Below, piece after piece: positions 12,086-27,074 of a stretch of DNA of 64,000 nt. Numbering within the stretch: position 1 is the first letter of the stretch; every line of letters starts with the position of its first letter. The notes beneath the pieces are model-generated. The model saw nothing but the letters and a program-made list of their open reading frames with translations, did no database searches and was not told the DNA's origin. The stretch covers positions 73,375,300 to 73,439,299 of the forward strand of contig NC_134415.1 of the NCBI RefSeq assembly GCF_030867145.1, written 5' to 3'. This DNA comes from Opisthocomus hoazin (lineage: Eukaryota; Chordata; Aves; Opisthocomiformes; Opisthocomidae). Both the position numbers and the translations under genes were made by a program.

Positions 12086-15000
12086 CCACTGAAACTGAAC
12101 CGCAGTACAGCAAAATATTCAGGAACCACTGGCTTGGAGCTGCTCGTTCCTGTCAAGACCGGGGCAGCTCTGGGCATGTACAGAGAAAGCTTGTGCTCTG
12201 CATGTGCACAGACAAAGCCCCAGGGGCCTGAGAGATGGTAAAATTAAAAGTGGTGTCTAAAGGGGGAAAGTTCATCTGGGATTGTTGCTGCTGGAAGGAT
12301 CACAGCCCTGTGCTTTCATGCTTGTGCTGGACGGTGCTTCCATGCTTCTCACCTGCAGCGCCAGTGCTTGAACTCTGAGATGTGCAACCTTCCATTGCGG
12401 TATGATCTTAGAAGAAAACATCTGCTAGCTCTGCTCTCTGCCCCTCTGCCAAGTCTTTGCCTTTATGACCTATTCCAATCTGTCTTTGAGAAAGGGATCC
12501 CCCCTTACTATCTCTCTTCTACCTCTAGACCATATTATGTCTTCAAGGTGATACTGTAATGTCAATAATAAAATGAAATCCAGACCCTGCTTGTGCTGCT
12601 GAGGTCAGTGAAGATGAATCTACTTACAGCTGCTGAGAAACTGCACAAATGTATTTGTTTTCCTTCTTTGCTGGAGAAATCTGAACCCTTCATTTTCTGT
12701 TGCATGAAAAGACACCACATAATGATTATTTTGGTGGATCATTTCCCATCTGCTCTGGGTTGTCCTTTTTTCTTTCTGAGTTTATACTGAAGTCTGGACA
12801 AAATCTTTTTAAAATTCTATATTTTCCCGTGAGATGCATCCTGAAAAAAAGAAGCAAAAAAACACCACAACTTTTTATTTAACAAAAAAAGTTTTTGGGT
12901 CTGTCTTGGAGAGGAGTAGGAAATATTCCAGGACCATCATAGCAGTGTGTCTGTGTAAACTTGTACAGGATATTTCGTCAGAATTTGATAGCTTTTTATT
13001 TTTAAGCTGACATCTAAATGAAACTACAATAAGCCTGAGATGATAGGAAACTTTGTTTGATGTTTTAATTCCTTGGAAACAGAGGGATGTAGGTTGAAAT
13101 AAATCAGTTTCTAGCTTTGGTTCATGTACCTGAAAGGCTATGTTACTTCTACTGCACACAGTATATTAGAGGCCTAATTAGTCACTGCCCAGTACAGTGA
13201 TTCACAAATCTATCCCTACTCAGAAAGTACTTAAGTGTGTGCCTCTATGAACCTAAATAATTTCTTCCATATTTTTCAAGCAAGAGGCCATATTTTCAAG
13301 AAAAGTGATGTGGTAAGATCTCATACCTGTTTACACTACTTTAGAACAGCTATAAATCATAGCAGAGTAAAATCAGACCTGGGAACTCAGAGGTCCGAAC
13401 AGCCTGCCCTATTTACATAGACTGGGTGGTAATGTTGACATTTTAATTGCTCCTTAAAGTTGTCTCAGCTGATACCCTAGTGCTCATTAATTTTGCAGTC
13501 ACTTATGGCTACTATATTTATCCTAGAATCCAAAATCCACTTCCTAAGCTGTCCAGGTGCCCAAACATTCAATTCCCTACTCCCCTTTCCTCCATCCCCA
13601 GTCTCTTATCAGTTGAGTACTTAATGCATTTGCAATAACAAAATATTTGGAGCATATCACAAATTTACTATGAAGCATTAATAACATGGAAGCTCCTAAA
13701 CTATTTCCTGAATAGATCTTTCCTTACAGAATTCATTTTAATCTGTGCTTGGGATGAAAATTAACATATGGTCAACCTCCATTCTCCAAGTACCCCTCTC
13801 AATATTTAAACTAAGCCAGTACTTCACAAAGATGTGTAAGCATTTAAATCTACTGTTGACTGTCAGAGGCATGTAACTCCAGAACACTGCAAACACAAAC
13901 TGTGCTCTTGCATCCCATGTAAAAAAAAAGGCCACTAACTGCAGCAAGTATTGCAGAACATCAGGAAAATTAAAAAGTCTGAACAACTGAAGCAAATATT
14001 GGAACCAGTTTTGCCCATAAAATTGGTCTCCCAGCAGATTTACTTCTATATTAATTGCTAGCACAAATACTTTGGATGCAATAAAAGTCTTTCAGCTGAA
14101 CAAGACTTCTTCATTAAGAGGTTGATGTTGAGATCTTCAAATAAACTCTACCTTGATTTTAACATTGACTGTCTCAGTAGGGATAGTTTGACCAAGGCTG
14201 TGCCCTTCAGAATCACCGTACAGATCAAGGCTGTTACCTATGATGTTTTTCAGAAGTTGAAAGGCAGGCAATGTGCTTTATACGATGAGAAAAATACCTT
14301 GATAAAAACAAATTATATGAAGCTCCACTGGAATTTTGAATGCACCAAACTTATTATGTGATAGAGGTAGAGATGTTAGGTCCAAACAGCACAGAATATG
14401 CAAAGTCTTATGATGCTTTTGCACCATTCATAAATTTATCTGATGGCTCTACTTCTACATGTAATGTTTAAAAACATGCTAAACATTAACTTGCATCTGG
14501 TTTTATTTTTATGTGTTTATTTGTACTTATTGTATATTTTAAAACGATCTCAGCTTCTTCTTTAACTTCTCATTCTAGAAGGACTTTGTTGTCAAATCTC
14601 CACATAAAGATAGGTCGCCTATTGTGTGCAGGGTAGGATTGTGCCATTTCTAAATTATAATCAAATGTGAAATCTTTTTTTTTTAACTTAAAACAATACA
14701 CTATGTTTAAACAGGGCATTTTCATGAAGCTATGAATAACTCTGCCTCACACAGAATTTGGGAGAAAATATATCATTATCTCCATCAAAGGTCAACCGCA
14801 GATTATAACCCCCTTTTTGCTTGTTATGATGAATGCCTTTTCTGTGGACAATGATAAGATATGGCAAGAAATGTGTGAGAACAGAATCTTAAGCGGAATA
14901 CGTAGCATTGGGTCCAAGAACGTTTTTCCATTATTTTGCATTATGTTAGTTGGCTAATACTGAATTACCACACTCCAAATTAGTTCACTTCTACTCTTTT

Positions 15001-16861
15001 TCTTTCAAAGGCATCTAGGGGAGCACTATACATCAATGAAAGCTGATGGGTGCTCATCCTCAGCTTCTGTGACTTCCAAGGCACTCAGAAAATTATCACC
15101 AAGGGAAGACTGGTACAATAATGGAAAATGGAAATGGAAATGGAAAAACAGACCAAGAAAAGAAAATCTGAGAACCAGCCACATCGATTTGGGGTCTGCA
15201 GGACCCAATTATAGAGCAGGATTGCTGAAAAGGATGTAGGTTTAGAACCCAAATGCAACTGGTAACGTTGCTTGAGAAAGCAAACCGTCTCTAGGCTGGA
15301 TGTGTGCTGCAAAGCAGGAGCAAAACGACGTGGCAAAAATTTGGAACATGTAGTGATTTGCTCCTGTCGTAGCAACGCACAGGAAAAGGCTCTGAGGAAT
15401 AATCAGGCTGGACTGGAACAGGGTAAGCTGAAGGAGACATTAGCCGAGGTTCTCTGTGACCAGACTTTAGCTCATCACATATAACAGCCAAATGTTGCCT
15501 CAGACAGCTTAACTCCCACTCCATATTTTGTAACTTGTTTCTACAGTGCTACAAGACAGAGCTCACATCCAGCAGGCAGTGGCCATGCGACTGTGCATGC
15601 AACTATGAAGTCGTGGATTGAGGGAGAACAGGAACATTTGCAGTGCATCCACAGAAAGAGAGGTCCACAAACAGATGCCTTGGTTTTCAGACTACTTAGC
15701 AGAGACTCACTCTCTAGTTGGGAAGCAGAGGGGAGTGTTAGGCTTCTCCAGGTGTTTTGTTTTATTAGAGGAGGTATTACTGAACTTTCTAAGTTTTAAG
15801 GGCAGGGTACACATATGTTAAAGAAAAAAAAATAAGAAAGAAAAAATGCAATCTCTCTCACACATACTCTCATATAACATATGCACTAAATTACCAAATT
15901 CTTGGGATTACACTATTTTTCCAGTGAATTTTCTTCATTAATTGGTCTCTCTTCACACACTTTTTAGATTTGAAGGTAGCACACAAGTCTAACATTCAGA
16001 CTTGTCCATCTCTAAAACATATTTTTATTTGTTTAAAAAAAAAAAAAAGAAAGAAGAAAATAGACTGGTCTCAATTAGCTGAATCATACAGCCAATTCAT
16101 TTTTTTGACTTGTTATAATACAGCTCTTAAGCCGATGAAGAAAGAACTGCACGGTTCTTACACAGGCAAAACTCCCCAGAACAATAGTGGAAGTCTGTCA
16201 TAAAAGAAAAAAAATAATTTCCCCAGGGTTAGCAGCAAAAGCACTATTATGCAGCAGACATTTAGTATTACAGACAAAAGCTATGGTCCTACTGCAGAAC
16301 ATAGCTTTGCGGAGATTTTGATTTTCTGACTTGAAACTAAGCCCTGTAGTTTGCCCACTTTGCTGCATTTCTCCTGCTTCATGAGATCTTGCAGCTCCAC
16401 TGCTATTACTTATTTATTGACTGTCCTGTAAGAAGGAGCCAAGCACAGACAGAAAAACACTTCTTAGTATTCAGTTTGTCTATAGGCGTACAGGGCTATG
16501 CAGAGAGGGGAGGACAGCGCTGTGGAGTGTCTCCACCTGCACTGACATTAGTAAGACTGATGGTGTTTCTCCCACTAGGAAGAAATGCATTCTTTAAAAA
16601 GGAAAAAAAAAGGTAACTTATCATTGGCTGGAGAGAGGCTGAGCCAGTAACAGTGCCATGGCATGATTGATTTGTTTTTTCTAACACAGCCTGTGCAATA
16701 TCAATAAGTTGAGAACACCCAGATGAAGGGAGGAAGATTAGGTAATACTGATTGAATTTCTCCTCATTTCTTTTTTTTTTTTCCTCTCCCCAAAAAACAT
16801 TTTCTTTGGAATAAAACACTTTTGGCAGATTATACAAAAAAGAATACATTTTCCTGGTAAA
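12086..16861. other. Intergenic, nothing recognised
   Basis: AT-rich DNA with short homopolymer runs (A-run at 16035-16048, T-run near 16770) and a few GGAAAT repeats at about 15119-15145. No supportable gene, RNA or element. Confidence 0.55.
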
Positions 16862-16935
16862 GAGGATGTTCTTGTGGTTAAAGCACGAGCCTGGTAATAG
16901 AGGTTTTCTGTTCTATTCTCAGATGTTTGTCACAT
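16862..16935 (+). mobile_element. Degraded tRNA-derived SINE head
   Basis: TTGTGGTTAAAGCACGAGCC and, 20 nt on, TTCTGTTCTATTCTC follow the box A and box B regions of sauropsid tRNA-derived SINEs ('tggttagagcacgagcctgg' and 'gggttctattcc'). No tail is visible. Divergence is high. Confidence 0.5.
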
Positions 16936-16940
16936 CAGGC

Positions 16941-17010
16941 CACATTCAGCTCTGGCTATCACAGCAGCTCCCACTGGCTTCAAGAAGAGCTCTATCTGCT
17001 TGAGTCAGGT
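16941..17010. repeat. Possible relative of the palindromic ancient repeats
   Basis: AGCTCCCACTGGCTTCAAG followed by AAGAGCT resembles the 'agctcccattgacttcaatgggagct' type of palindromic core common in sauropsid DNA, and abuts the SINE fragment to the left. Short and diverged; may be chance. Confidence 0.3.
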
Positions 17011-20000
17011 GTGCTGTTTCTGTCTGGGAATGGCACAGATATTACTCAGCGACTCTCCCAAGTGTATTTATGAAGATCATGTTCACTCACATCTTTGAGC
17101 ATTCTGAAGTGCTGCTGGAACACCAAATCTTTTTATTATTTACCATTAAGTTACAATCAGCAGTCCAAAAGGCCCAGCTGGCATCAGATATTTTATTGAT
17201 CTGTTTTATTAGGGGGCCATCCTTATGGTTCATTACAAAAGTGCACTTGTCCTGTGATTGGATTCCTTCTCCGCTTCGTCTAGAAGGGTGCCAGGCAGAC
17301 ATTGTTCCTCTAGCCTTTAAAAGGAAGGATTATGTATGTTCACAGGTCATGAACAATTTTCGGAAACCACAGGCAACTTAACTCCTCTTTCTCTCTCCAT
17401 GCTGACTTAGGCCTGCCTGGTTGTGGATCCCCATCAGAAGCAACAGCTCAGGTTTTTCGATACATCCATTTTCATCAGAGCTTCATTTAAGGAAGCTAAA
17501 TTAATGCTTTTATTACATCTATTCTCAATCTGCTGTTCTTCAGATTTTAAAAAAATTCAATTCTGTCACATTTTCATTACAGTCTTCTTTCCTCAGAGCC
17601 CTTTCTGCGTATAATGCATTGACTGGTAGGTATGTAGGCATGTGAAAGTGAAAGGTGTCCAGCCTGGGGGTAACAATACCAATAAGGTACTGGATTCCAC
17701 CTTTTTGGGTGTCCTATATAGCCTGTTACTCCAAGCTATTCCTGGGCTGATGGTATATAGCTTTTAGTCTTTATTCTGTCTCTCAGTATCTCTACCACTC
17801 TTACTATTGATTCAGGGGACTGATTTGAGCTCATTGCACCAGGTAACAAAATGGATTGAAGTTACTCACTGCTCGTTGTGAGATGATTTTACCATCCTTC
17901 TCCAGGGTTCACTCAAACCGCTCGAATTTGTGGTGAATGCAGATTACCATCTGAGGGAAGCTCTGCTAAGATTTTCCATCACATGACATTGCGGAGAAAA
18001 TTGCAAATCCCATGAAAGACAGAAGAAAAACAAAACCACCCTACTAATCTGTGTTCAAGGACTTCGATTTGTTTACTTCAGTCTTCAAAGTGTTATCTTG
18101 CTAGGAAAGTGAGAATTTGATAATATGGACAAGGTCATGGGAAACACAAGTATTATTTTGGAGGTGCTCACTCAACACAATCGTTTAAGCACTACTCTTA
18201 TTCAGCAAAACACCTCTGTTTACCTTTTCTTATCATCTTCTTAAGCAGGCAGCCTGGAAAAAACAACCACGCCACAAAGATCTCCACTGAAGTTAGCAGC
18301 CACGCATGAGGATCTCTGAACTGAGTTGAACCCACAACTGGCCATTTTTATCCTGTAGCAATTTCTTGAGAAATCTTATAATTGCTGTTTTGTATGTATG
18401 CCTAGCTCCGTTCACCTAAAAGACACTCAGAGCCATCCTCACATTGTACAGAATAAGAAAATATACTATATTAAAGAGGAATCCAAATTTTCTTAACACC
18501 CTGAGTGCTGAGAGCAAGTTCCTGCCTGCAGCAGACCATATGTCCAAACATTCTCCAGCTTCTGACCAAACCCAGGTCACCATAGAGCTACCAAGCCCTC
18601 CCTGAGGTGGCAGGTTCAGCTACTCTGTAGTCAATGGCTCTGATGCCACCTTCATAACCGTGAGAGCCAGGCTGTATAAACTAACAGCGCGCTCTCTGTC
18701 CTGTGAGACCACCAAGGAGGGTTTCGGGAAGGGAGGCTGCACTAACAAATGACCCTCCCTAGCCTTACCAGTGCCCTAATCTGCAGTTAATCACTTCAGA
18801 TGAAGACTTCGTAGTGCCAGTCAGCAAGAAATAAGCCATAATAGTGTGGTCAATTCAAGCAGTGAAATAGAAGCATGTAAAGCACTGCAATTTAATCCCA
18901 CAAATAATACACACATCAGTGAACACAGAAACTGATCCCAGCCTCTTCTTTACGCAGATCCCATTAAAGCTTTGCAGACTGCTTCCTTAAGAGCACTAAA
19001 CCCTCTACAAACATAACTTATTTGGAAAGCAGTTAACCAGTTTCTCTACTGCTTAAAATATATTAAACAAAGTGTGGCAAGGACAGTATTGTATACTGGT
19101 TGAAAATGAAGCCTTGTCTACAAATGCCAGTCAATTTTTTTTGGCAACAAGAAATGTGCCCATGCTCAGCCCTTTCCATGCCCACCCAGAGTAGGGGGAG
19201 GCATAGTCGGCTACTTGTGTTTCCCTTAGCTCCCCACTACCTGTGTTGGATGGCCCCTGCCACTCTGCAGGCAGCCTCCTTCCCTTCAGCAGACAGTGCA
19301 GTTACCTACTGAAAACCAGTGAGATTTGTGCTTCTGAATGGTTTTGTCTTATTTTTTATTACATGCTTGTTAAATAGCCCACCCTGAATGTGGAGCAGGA
19401 CATTGACTGTGGAAATATCAGAGTCCTTATTTCTTTTTGCCTCTTCAACACTGGTGTCAGTGGAGGAGTAAAACACAACTACAGCATTTGGCATAAATCA
19501 CAGTACACTCTAGCTGAAAATTCGCAGTATCATTCTTCCGCACTTGGCACAAATCCCATTTGCTGAAAGTGCGATGTCATAGAAATGCAGTTATCATGCC
19601 ACTGCCAGCATTTGCGTAACAGATGCTCATTAAAAGGGAGGCTGAAGGACATTACTATAGAAACAGTTAGCTAGGGAACATCAGCCTCAGTTAAGGACAG
19701 CCACTCTGGCCAGAAACTTATAAACACTTGGAAACCGAAAAGACTGATGAATAGTAGGTAAATTTATCTACTTCACTTGGCATTTTGATTTCTTTTTCAT
19801 TCTACTAGATTCTTATCCTAATTTAAGCTTAACAATTTCCAAATATACAAAAGTATTTAAAACTCTGGAGAGACAATACCAGATCCTCCTCCAGACTAAT
19901 CTGCCAGTCCAAGAGAAGTGGCGCCACACATAAAGCAGCATAAAGCAAGAAAAGTTATACAAAGCCGTGCAGCTGCACAGATTTGAATTAGACCATCATA

Positions 20001-23000
20001 AATCTAGTGTGTGGCCCGGTGCGGCCACCTCACAGTGCTCGCAGCAAACCAGTCTTATTCCAGGTAAACCAGTCTTACACCAACGCTTTGACTAGCTTAA
20101 TCACTCTGCCCAAGAGGCTTTATGTAATGCCTCAGACAACAGCATAACAAACTGATCAAAAGCAGAGTAGCCTTCTATTTTTCACCATGAACTCACATAT
20201 CAGTGGTGAATTATGTCATTCACAGTACACCAGGAGATTTCCAGCATATGGCAGCATCTCTCCTAACTCCAGATCAACTGCTAGGAATAAACATAAAGTT
20301 CAGTAAGGTGTGTCAAACTGCAAGGCAGCGTGCACACACACACACACGAGTGTTTGTTACTATATGTGTTAGGTTGTTCAGTCTGATACTTCTTTGCCCT
20401 GAATTGATGTCAGCACTCTGCAGCACCATCATAACAGAGCACTTCAGCTGGTCCATCTGATCATAGCAAAATCCATTTCAGTGATCGCATTAATTCACTT
20501 CAGCTGAAGACCTCAGTGAAGTTGACTGACTTTAGGGAGGCCGTGAAGTTTCACCTGGGTCTTTCACAATATCTGTAGTCATGAGGGTGTCCATTTTACA
20601 TTTCAGTGGTGCTAAGAAAGAGCCAGTTTTCTTATGCAAGAGGTCTCCCAAACTGAGCTTTGACTTGCCTAGTGATTACATGATTTCCCTTTTCTAGCAA
20701 ATATTTTTCCACCAATCTGAAAAAAGTCATGGCTATCTTATATCAGACATCAGCGTATTTTGTATCTTACCAGATCAGCTCTTCATCTGTTAGGACCAGC
20801 CTTGAAAGGAAATATCTGTCTTATGAAATGTATTCATCAGTAGTAATTTAACAATACAAAACAGTCATCAATAGAAAAAAAATATGTCTGTCAAAACTGT
20901 ACAAACAGACTATTACTCCGTACCTGCAAAGAACAGCTTAGATGGTAGGAAATTATTTTTCTTTATTTTTTCATAGATAGGCTCTTCAAATGATTGCATG
21001 AGTTTTTCCTATCAATGGAAATTTAGAATTAACTTTAAAAATAATGTGTTATGAGAAATATTATGTACATTAAGCTGTTAGCACTGAGATCTTACTTTTT
21101 AGATTTATTGTGATTATTTAAATATATGCATATCACTGTAACAGAGCAGAGCCATAGGAATTCCAAACAAACGATATTTCTGAGTAAAGGGTTCTTTACT
21201 GTAGTTTATATATATGTAGCTTTTAATGTAAATATACTGCAATAAAATTAATAAGAAAACTTGGCATTCAAACTTTCCTTAAGTAGTTGAAAAATTCTTA
21301 GCTTGAAATTGTCATTTATCTGCCATTCCTGAAAGGTCATTATATCCATAATATAAACCACGATGTTAAAAATAAAGGCACTAAACATTTACAATAGAAT
21401 ATGCAATCCCTCTTTACATTAATCATAGCATTCATGTGCATGGTTTATGCTGTAATTCTTTTTAGCTTTGCTGATATTTATTTCATATAATTGTTTCTAT
21501 TAATTGCAAAAATTACTCCATTTAACTTCTTATTCTTTTTAATATTCCCCCAGTATTTTCTTGCACAGTTGCTTTAAGGCATTTAAAATGAAGACTCTTC
21601 TAAAATAGCTCTTGACTGCTTTCTCTTACAGAAGGAAACTCCTAAAATACACAATTCTAATTAGCCGATACCTTTACATTCCACAGTCTTCTGCTATTCT
21701 GCTCATAATAAGAATAACAAGAGGCAAGTAGATGTTCTCTGTTAATGATTCACCCACCGATTAGAAGCAACACCAAGCCTCAGGCTCACTCAGGCACTGG
21801 TGTCTCCAAGGAGGGTGCCAGCTGAAAAGGTGTTTTTGAAAAAATAGGCAGTTTTATGTGGGAAAGCATTGAGATAAGGAGCACCAAATGCCTCCCCCTA
21901 GTCAACTGCTTGACAGCAGGTAATGACTTCAGCAGTGCCCGACATGGCTGAATTCATTGGTACAAACAGTTTTTAAAATACTGCCACTCCCAGTTGCTGT
22001 ACTGGAGACAGAGGGCTATTTGCTCTGTAATATTTCTTTGATCTTTGTGGCAGGCTTTGAACAAACCAAATTTTCCACATCTTTTCCTCCCCACTTCTGG
22101 AGGAGTCTATTTCCATTAACTCCTCCACCTCAGCGTTCATGCCCAACATCATCCTTCCCACCAAACTCAGAGGGAAATTATGCAGTTATTTTAGAGGCCA
22201 AACCTACGTTATCTGCCCTGTGCTTACTTATTACTGCCACTTGTTTAATGTGAAACATCTTGTTTCCTTGCTTTTTATATAACTGTCAAATACATTTTTG
22301 CTATTGCTCCAGTTTTCTTTGTAAAGTTGAACTTATCTCAGCTTCTAGCAATTCCTACTTTTTCCTTCACATTTCTCAAACAGATATTTTTCTGCTAAAA
22401 CGTTATGTCACTCTACCTCTAATACCCTTCTGAATCTTGTTCTTCAATCAGATAGATTAGGAACATTTCTCTATTAGCTTTTCCCCCCAGCATGGACTAG
22501 TGAATCAGCATAGCTCCTAGTCTACCTGATATAACGAAATTCCAGCCTGCACACACACTGAAGTACTTGAACTCTTCAGTTCAGCTGATGTTTTTAACAA
22601 ATCCACATTTTTGCAATAGTGGGCTTATTATGATTTTCCACATATGCATCAAACGATGAACACTTGCCCTATGGACAGCCACATCACATACGTTGTTGCT
22701 TGTTTGGCATATTCCTTGTCCTTAGCATTTTTACTTTCTGGAAGTTTTTCCTGACTTGCTTACATGCCATACACTTGATGATTTTCTGGGAGGCCTTTGT
22801 TTGCATTTCTGTTTCTGATGGTTGTCTGGTATAGGAAAATTCTTCTGAAAGCGTCAGGTCAGACAGTAAGTAGCCTTTTCCCTACCTTTTTACAGCTCAA
22901 ATCTTACTTACAGTTGGCTTCTAATGAAGATACTGCTTAAAAATGTGTAAAGATGGCTTTTTAATTGGTTTCTCTCATTAAAAAAATGCTGTCTTCAAAT

Positions 23001-25394
23001 CCTTTATCATTTTCTTCTTTCTGCATAAAGTAATACACAAAACTTCCGTACCTTTTTTTTATTCTCTGAATGTAATGATCCTCTGTTTCTTTCACTGCTT
23101 CTTCAAAGCTTTTTTCCCCCTTTTTTGTTACCCTGAGTATGAAATCTTCTGTGTCTGCCCATTGCTTCTGTACCAAACCACTATCCCAAGTAGTGCCATT
23201 TTTAGCTCACACTCACATCTGTGGATTTCCTGTACAGTTCAAATTGCTGTTTGAAACTTTTTCCAGGGCTGCAAATATAAATTGAAACTGCCACCAGTGC
23301 ATTTGTTTTGCAGTAACTTCTGTGCCAGTAAAACTCGATCATTAGAGTAATTACGAAAAGTGGTCTTGAAAAAGATGAAAGATGAATCCTCTCATTTAGT
23401 GTCTCTCTCTAAAAGAGGGGATTACTAATCTTATTTTCTTAAAACAGCTCTCTGTTCAGTCAAGAGATTGGACCTGAGGCTTTTGAGATCTCAAATCTGA
23501 GTCCAAGTACCAACAAAATCGGTAAACTTCTGGCTTAATCTTCATAACTGAGGAAATCATTGCAGATATATATTTTGCAGTACTTATCCAACACTAATGA
23601 ATTTTTACCAAGCTTGACAATTTTTCCAATTTTTTAAGCAAAAAGCAAAGGCAGAAAACAAAAATATTTTTTTCTCAACAACAGGTTCATATGGTACAAT
23701 TTTTCCTACAGAATGGCAAGATGATCAAGAGTCCAGAAGAGGCCACATCCTAACCCATGTCATTTGGGTTTAGTCTCCTTCCTCAGTCAATCTGTCCTTC
23801 AGACTTTGAAATTTGAACAAGGGATTTTGGGACTTGGCTAAAACCCAATGAGTTTCACAGTTTCAGAATTTCAAAGCAATCTTTATGATTTCCCATGAAG
23901 TCCAACCTTGTATATGGTAACGATAATTCTAATTTTCTGTCCTAGCCACAAACTATGAGTGTGACTCACCAAGTAAGGTCTTTTCTGACTTTGAGGGGTT
24001 TTTTTCTCATCTGTGTGACATAGTGTTAAAATGCCAACTGTGGTTTCTGCCTGGCCCTCCTTTTCATTTGCCACTGCCTGTACATGTAGCTATATTTTAA
24101 TAAATGAAAAGAGTTCTTACAAATAACTCTCCTGAACAGCTTAGATGCTGTGTTGGACAGAGCAGGTACGTCTTGGTTGAAGAGCCTTCATTCCAGCTGG
24201 AGACCTGGGACTTCAAAGCACGTTGTCATACATTAGCCATCTGGCAAAACAAGCATAGCAATGAGATCTCCAGTCTTGCTGCAGGCACAAATGCTGTTGT
24301 AGCGACTCTTTCCAGGGTGGATGTAGTTTCTTCCTAAGTACAGTACACTGCAGTAAATATGCTGAAAGTTGCTGGAAGTCCCAGCAACAGGGAAGTTACT
24401 GTGACCAAGTTGCCAGGTATGTATCTCTAGCACTTCTGCCACTCACCAACAAAACAAACACACTACTTCAAATCCATAAAGATGATAACTGCAGCTGGTT
24501 ATCTGACAGAGCAGAGCTCCCCATGGTGGGAAATGCTGTGGCTAGTTCTGCCAAATATTGTCCATTTCCTCATATTATTGCTTCTGTTTTTCTCACTGAA
24601 TTTTAGCCAGTTGACCTTTATGAACGTGCTAATTTTAGCCAGGTGTTCAGAACTCTAGATTATCAGCACTGGGAATGAAGAAGATGCACAGCTGAGGGCA
24701 CCTGCATGCTGCTGACCTCCTAGATGTCTGTGATTTCCTCCAGGGTATTCAAATAATAGTTGAAAAAGACAAGCAACTGTAAAAGGCACATTGTACTCAT
24801 TCTAATTAGAGAGTCATCACTTTGAGTAAAAAAGATTAGCACTAGAAGTCTTTAATGTGCTCTCTGTAGACAAACAGAAAATTGGGAAACCCAGAAATCC
24901 CTCTGTTCTTGTGCTTATTACAGGGTTTTTACAGCCATTAGAGGTCACCACAGACCCTGGTGAGCTTCTCTATGAAATAGTCAGACAGTTCATCTGAGCA
25001 TATAATGCTCTTCAAGGTCAATGTGATATAGTAGTAACTGATTATATGATTCACTGGACTGAAGAGTGTTGGTAATATAACTGGGACATGGAAAAAAAGA
25101 CCATGCAGCATGAACTATGATCCAAGAATTATCTGTTGAAGACAAAATAACCAGTAAAGAACATGAAAAATAGAAAGTCTTAGGCAGTGCTTGAAAAGCA
25201 TGGATTTAGAGTGACTGAACTGGTAAGGAAATGAGGACTGGATCTCTCAGTGTTAAAAGAAAATGAAGAAATGCCTAATAGTCAGAATCCAAGTTTGGCA
25301 GTAACTCTGTTGTTATTGTTAAAAAACATGTATGTTGCAATGGAAAGCAGAAACCTTGAGACGCTAATGATAACTGCATGATTTCTCTGTGAGT
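17011..25394. other. Intergenic, nothing recognised
   Basis: More than 8 kb of AT-rich DNA without a supportable gene or clear repeat. A short CA run (about 20334-20346), a CTTCAGCTGAAG palindrome (20498-20509), a GTGCAGCTGCAC palindrome near 19965 and a very AT-rich zone at about 20860-21560 are the only local features. Conserved elements may be hidden here but cannot be told without alignment. Confidence 0.5.
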
Positions 25395-25800
25395 TCCAGT
25401 CACTGACCAAGACCCTATAGTGCTGGATGGTGAAACAAATGGTAGTCTCCTTCCTCAAAAAATTTCTAACCTAAAGGGGGTTGGGAGTGGGAGAAACGAG
25501 GTTAATATGGACTGTCAGTACAAAGGAGAGTAGAAGAAACTATGAACAAGCATTATCAACAGTGCCAGCATACCAGCAGTTTACTTGCTGGGGTAGCAAA
25601 ATTTAATTTTGCCTACTCTGCTGAGAAACCTTGAGCCGGGAATGTGCAAGTACATGTCTGAAAATCTAAGATGTGGGTGGTGAAAGCTGTCCAACAGAGA
25701 GAACAGAACTGGCTGCTAGGGAGGATGGCAGCAAGCCATGAGGCAGCCTGAGAAGAGCAAGAGGTAGTTCATTTGCTGTGGCAGTGAAGGAGAAGTCAGC
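25395..25800 (+). mobile_element. Possible ancient sauropsid interspersed repeat, unnamed
   Basis: The run GACCAAGACCCTATAGTGCT, then 'GTAGTCTCCTTCCTC', then 'TTTCTAACCTAAAGGGGG', and farther on 'GTGGGTGGTGAAAGCTG', keeps the order of phrases of a widespread reptile/turtle repeat ('accaggaccccattgtgctagg', 'gacagtccctgccccaaagagcttacaatctaa', 'gtgggtagtggaagctgg'). The match is from memory, diverged and without ends; it might continue to about 26200. Confidence 0.35.
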
Positions 25801-27074
25801 AGAAGAGCAGAAATGGGGAGAGGGCCATAAGAACAGACAAATAAGCACTGCAGAAGCCTCCTGGAAAAACAGGAGTAGGACAGCATTGCATTAGCCAAAG
25901 AAAGAAATGAATGTTGCAGTGTAAGGTTAATGGTGCATTAACAAAGACTCTAGAGGATAACTCTGGGCTGCCAGGAAAATTTTCTCTTAAAGGTGTTACA
26001 AAGAAGAGTTTAGACATAGCCTAGATTTGTAGAACTAAAGGAGGCAGTGTGGAGTTAAGAGTAGAAATGGGAATGACAGGCAAGAGGGCAGTGTGTGAGG
26101 TGTTGTAGAGACATGAGGTAATCTCTGACCTGAGAAGTTTGCAATCTCATACACAAGGCAGGTGTTTAAGACAAGCAGTGGCCAGTTAAAGTGGAGGGGT
26201 GAAATGTGCTTGTAATGCTTAGTGGAGCTGTAGCAACAACCACAGGTCACAATTTACATAAGATGTTATTGCACAGCAGGTTCCTTTTATGCATTACAGC
26301 ACAGATGTATTTTAAAGTGGCGTTTGAAGTAAGATGAGTTGAGACACTGGCATGTCCATACTTGTGGAAAGCAGCAAAGACTCTTCTTCTGTGCTAGTAC
26401 CTAGTTGTAGAGACAGGAAAGGACTGAAGGGAACTGAATCTTCTGGTTATACATCTGGTTTTGGGTTGTACAGCATTTCTTGACTACACTGCTGCTAAAC
26501 AGTCAGCTAAATAGATATTTGCTTGCATTATCACACAACCAGACTAAGGTCAATATTTTCCTTTTAAACTGTTATCAGTATATGGCATACTCCTAAATGT
26601 GAGAATGTTTTTTCATGTTACATGAAAAGGGAATGAGAGCAATAAACCCAAACTGAGAGAGTGACAATAACATACATGTCACCATGAGTTTTGAGGAGCA
26701 GTCTGAGCAAGAAGAGAGGATGCTGAAATCATGGAAACTGAGTAAATAAATCCTCTGAAGCTCAGGAAATTACTTGTAGGACACAGAAAATTTACATCAC
26801 AAGTTGAAATCCATCAGGGATTTCTCTTCTGATAAGAAAGCTGAATGACAGAAATCACAGACACACTGTTCACACAGATGTTCTCTCTCCCGGCTTTATA
26901 GCATCCTTGGACCATGCTGAAGGGACATCTCACCCCTGCACAAGACGATCCTGTGCAGTGGATTCCGCAAGCTCTGTTGGGGACCTATTCCACCACATCA
27001 TTGTCTTCCAACTTACAGCTTTTTCCCAAAAGTGCAGCAAAGCCTGTTGCTGTAAATTAAATCACTACCTTCTT
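25801..27074. other. Intergenic, nothing certain
   Basis: No supportable gene. A phrase near 26115-26165 (TCTCTGACCTGAGAAGTTTG, then CAATCTCATAC) again resembles the 'ccctgccctgaagagcttacaatct' motif of old repeats. Confidence 0.45.

Noticed and set aside
22961..23176. Charged 71-codon minus-strand frame
   Set aside because: Composition reflects a purine-rich strand; nothing recognised.
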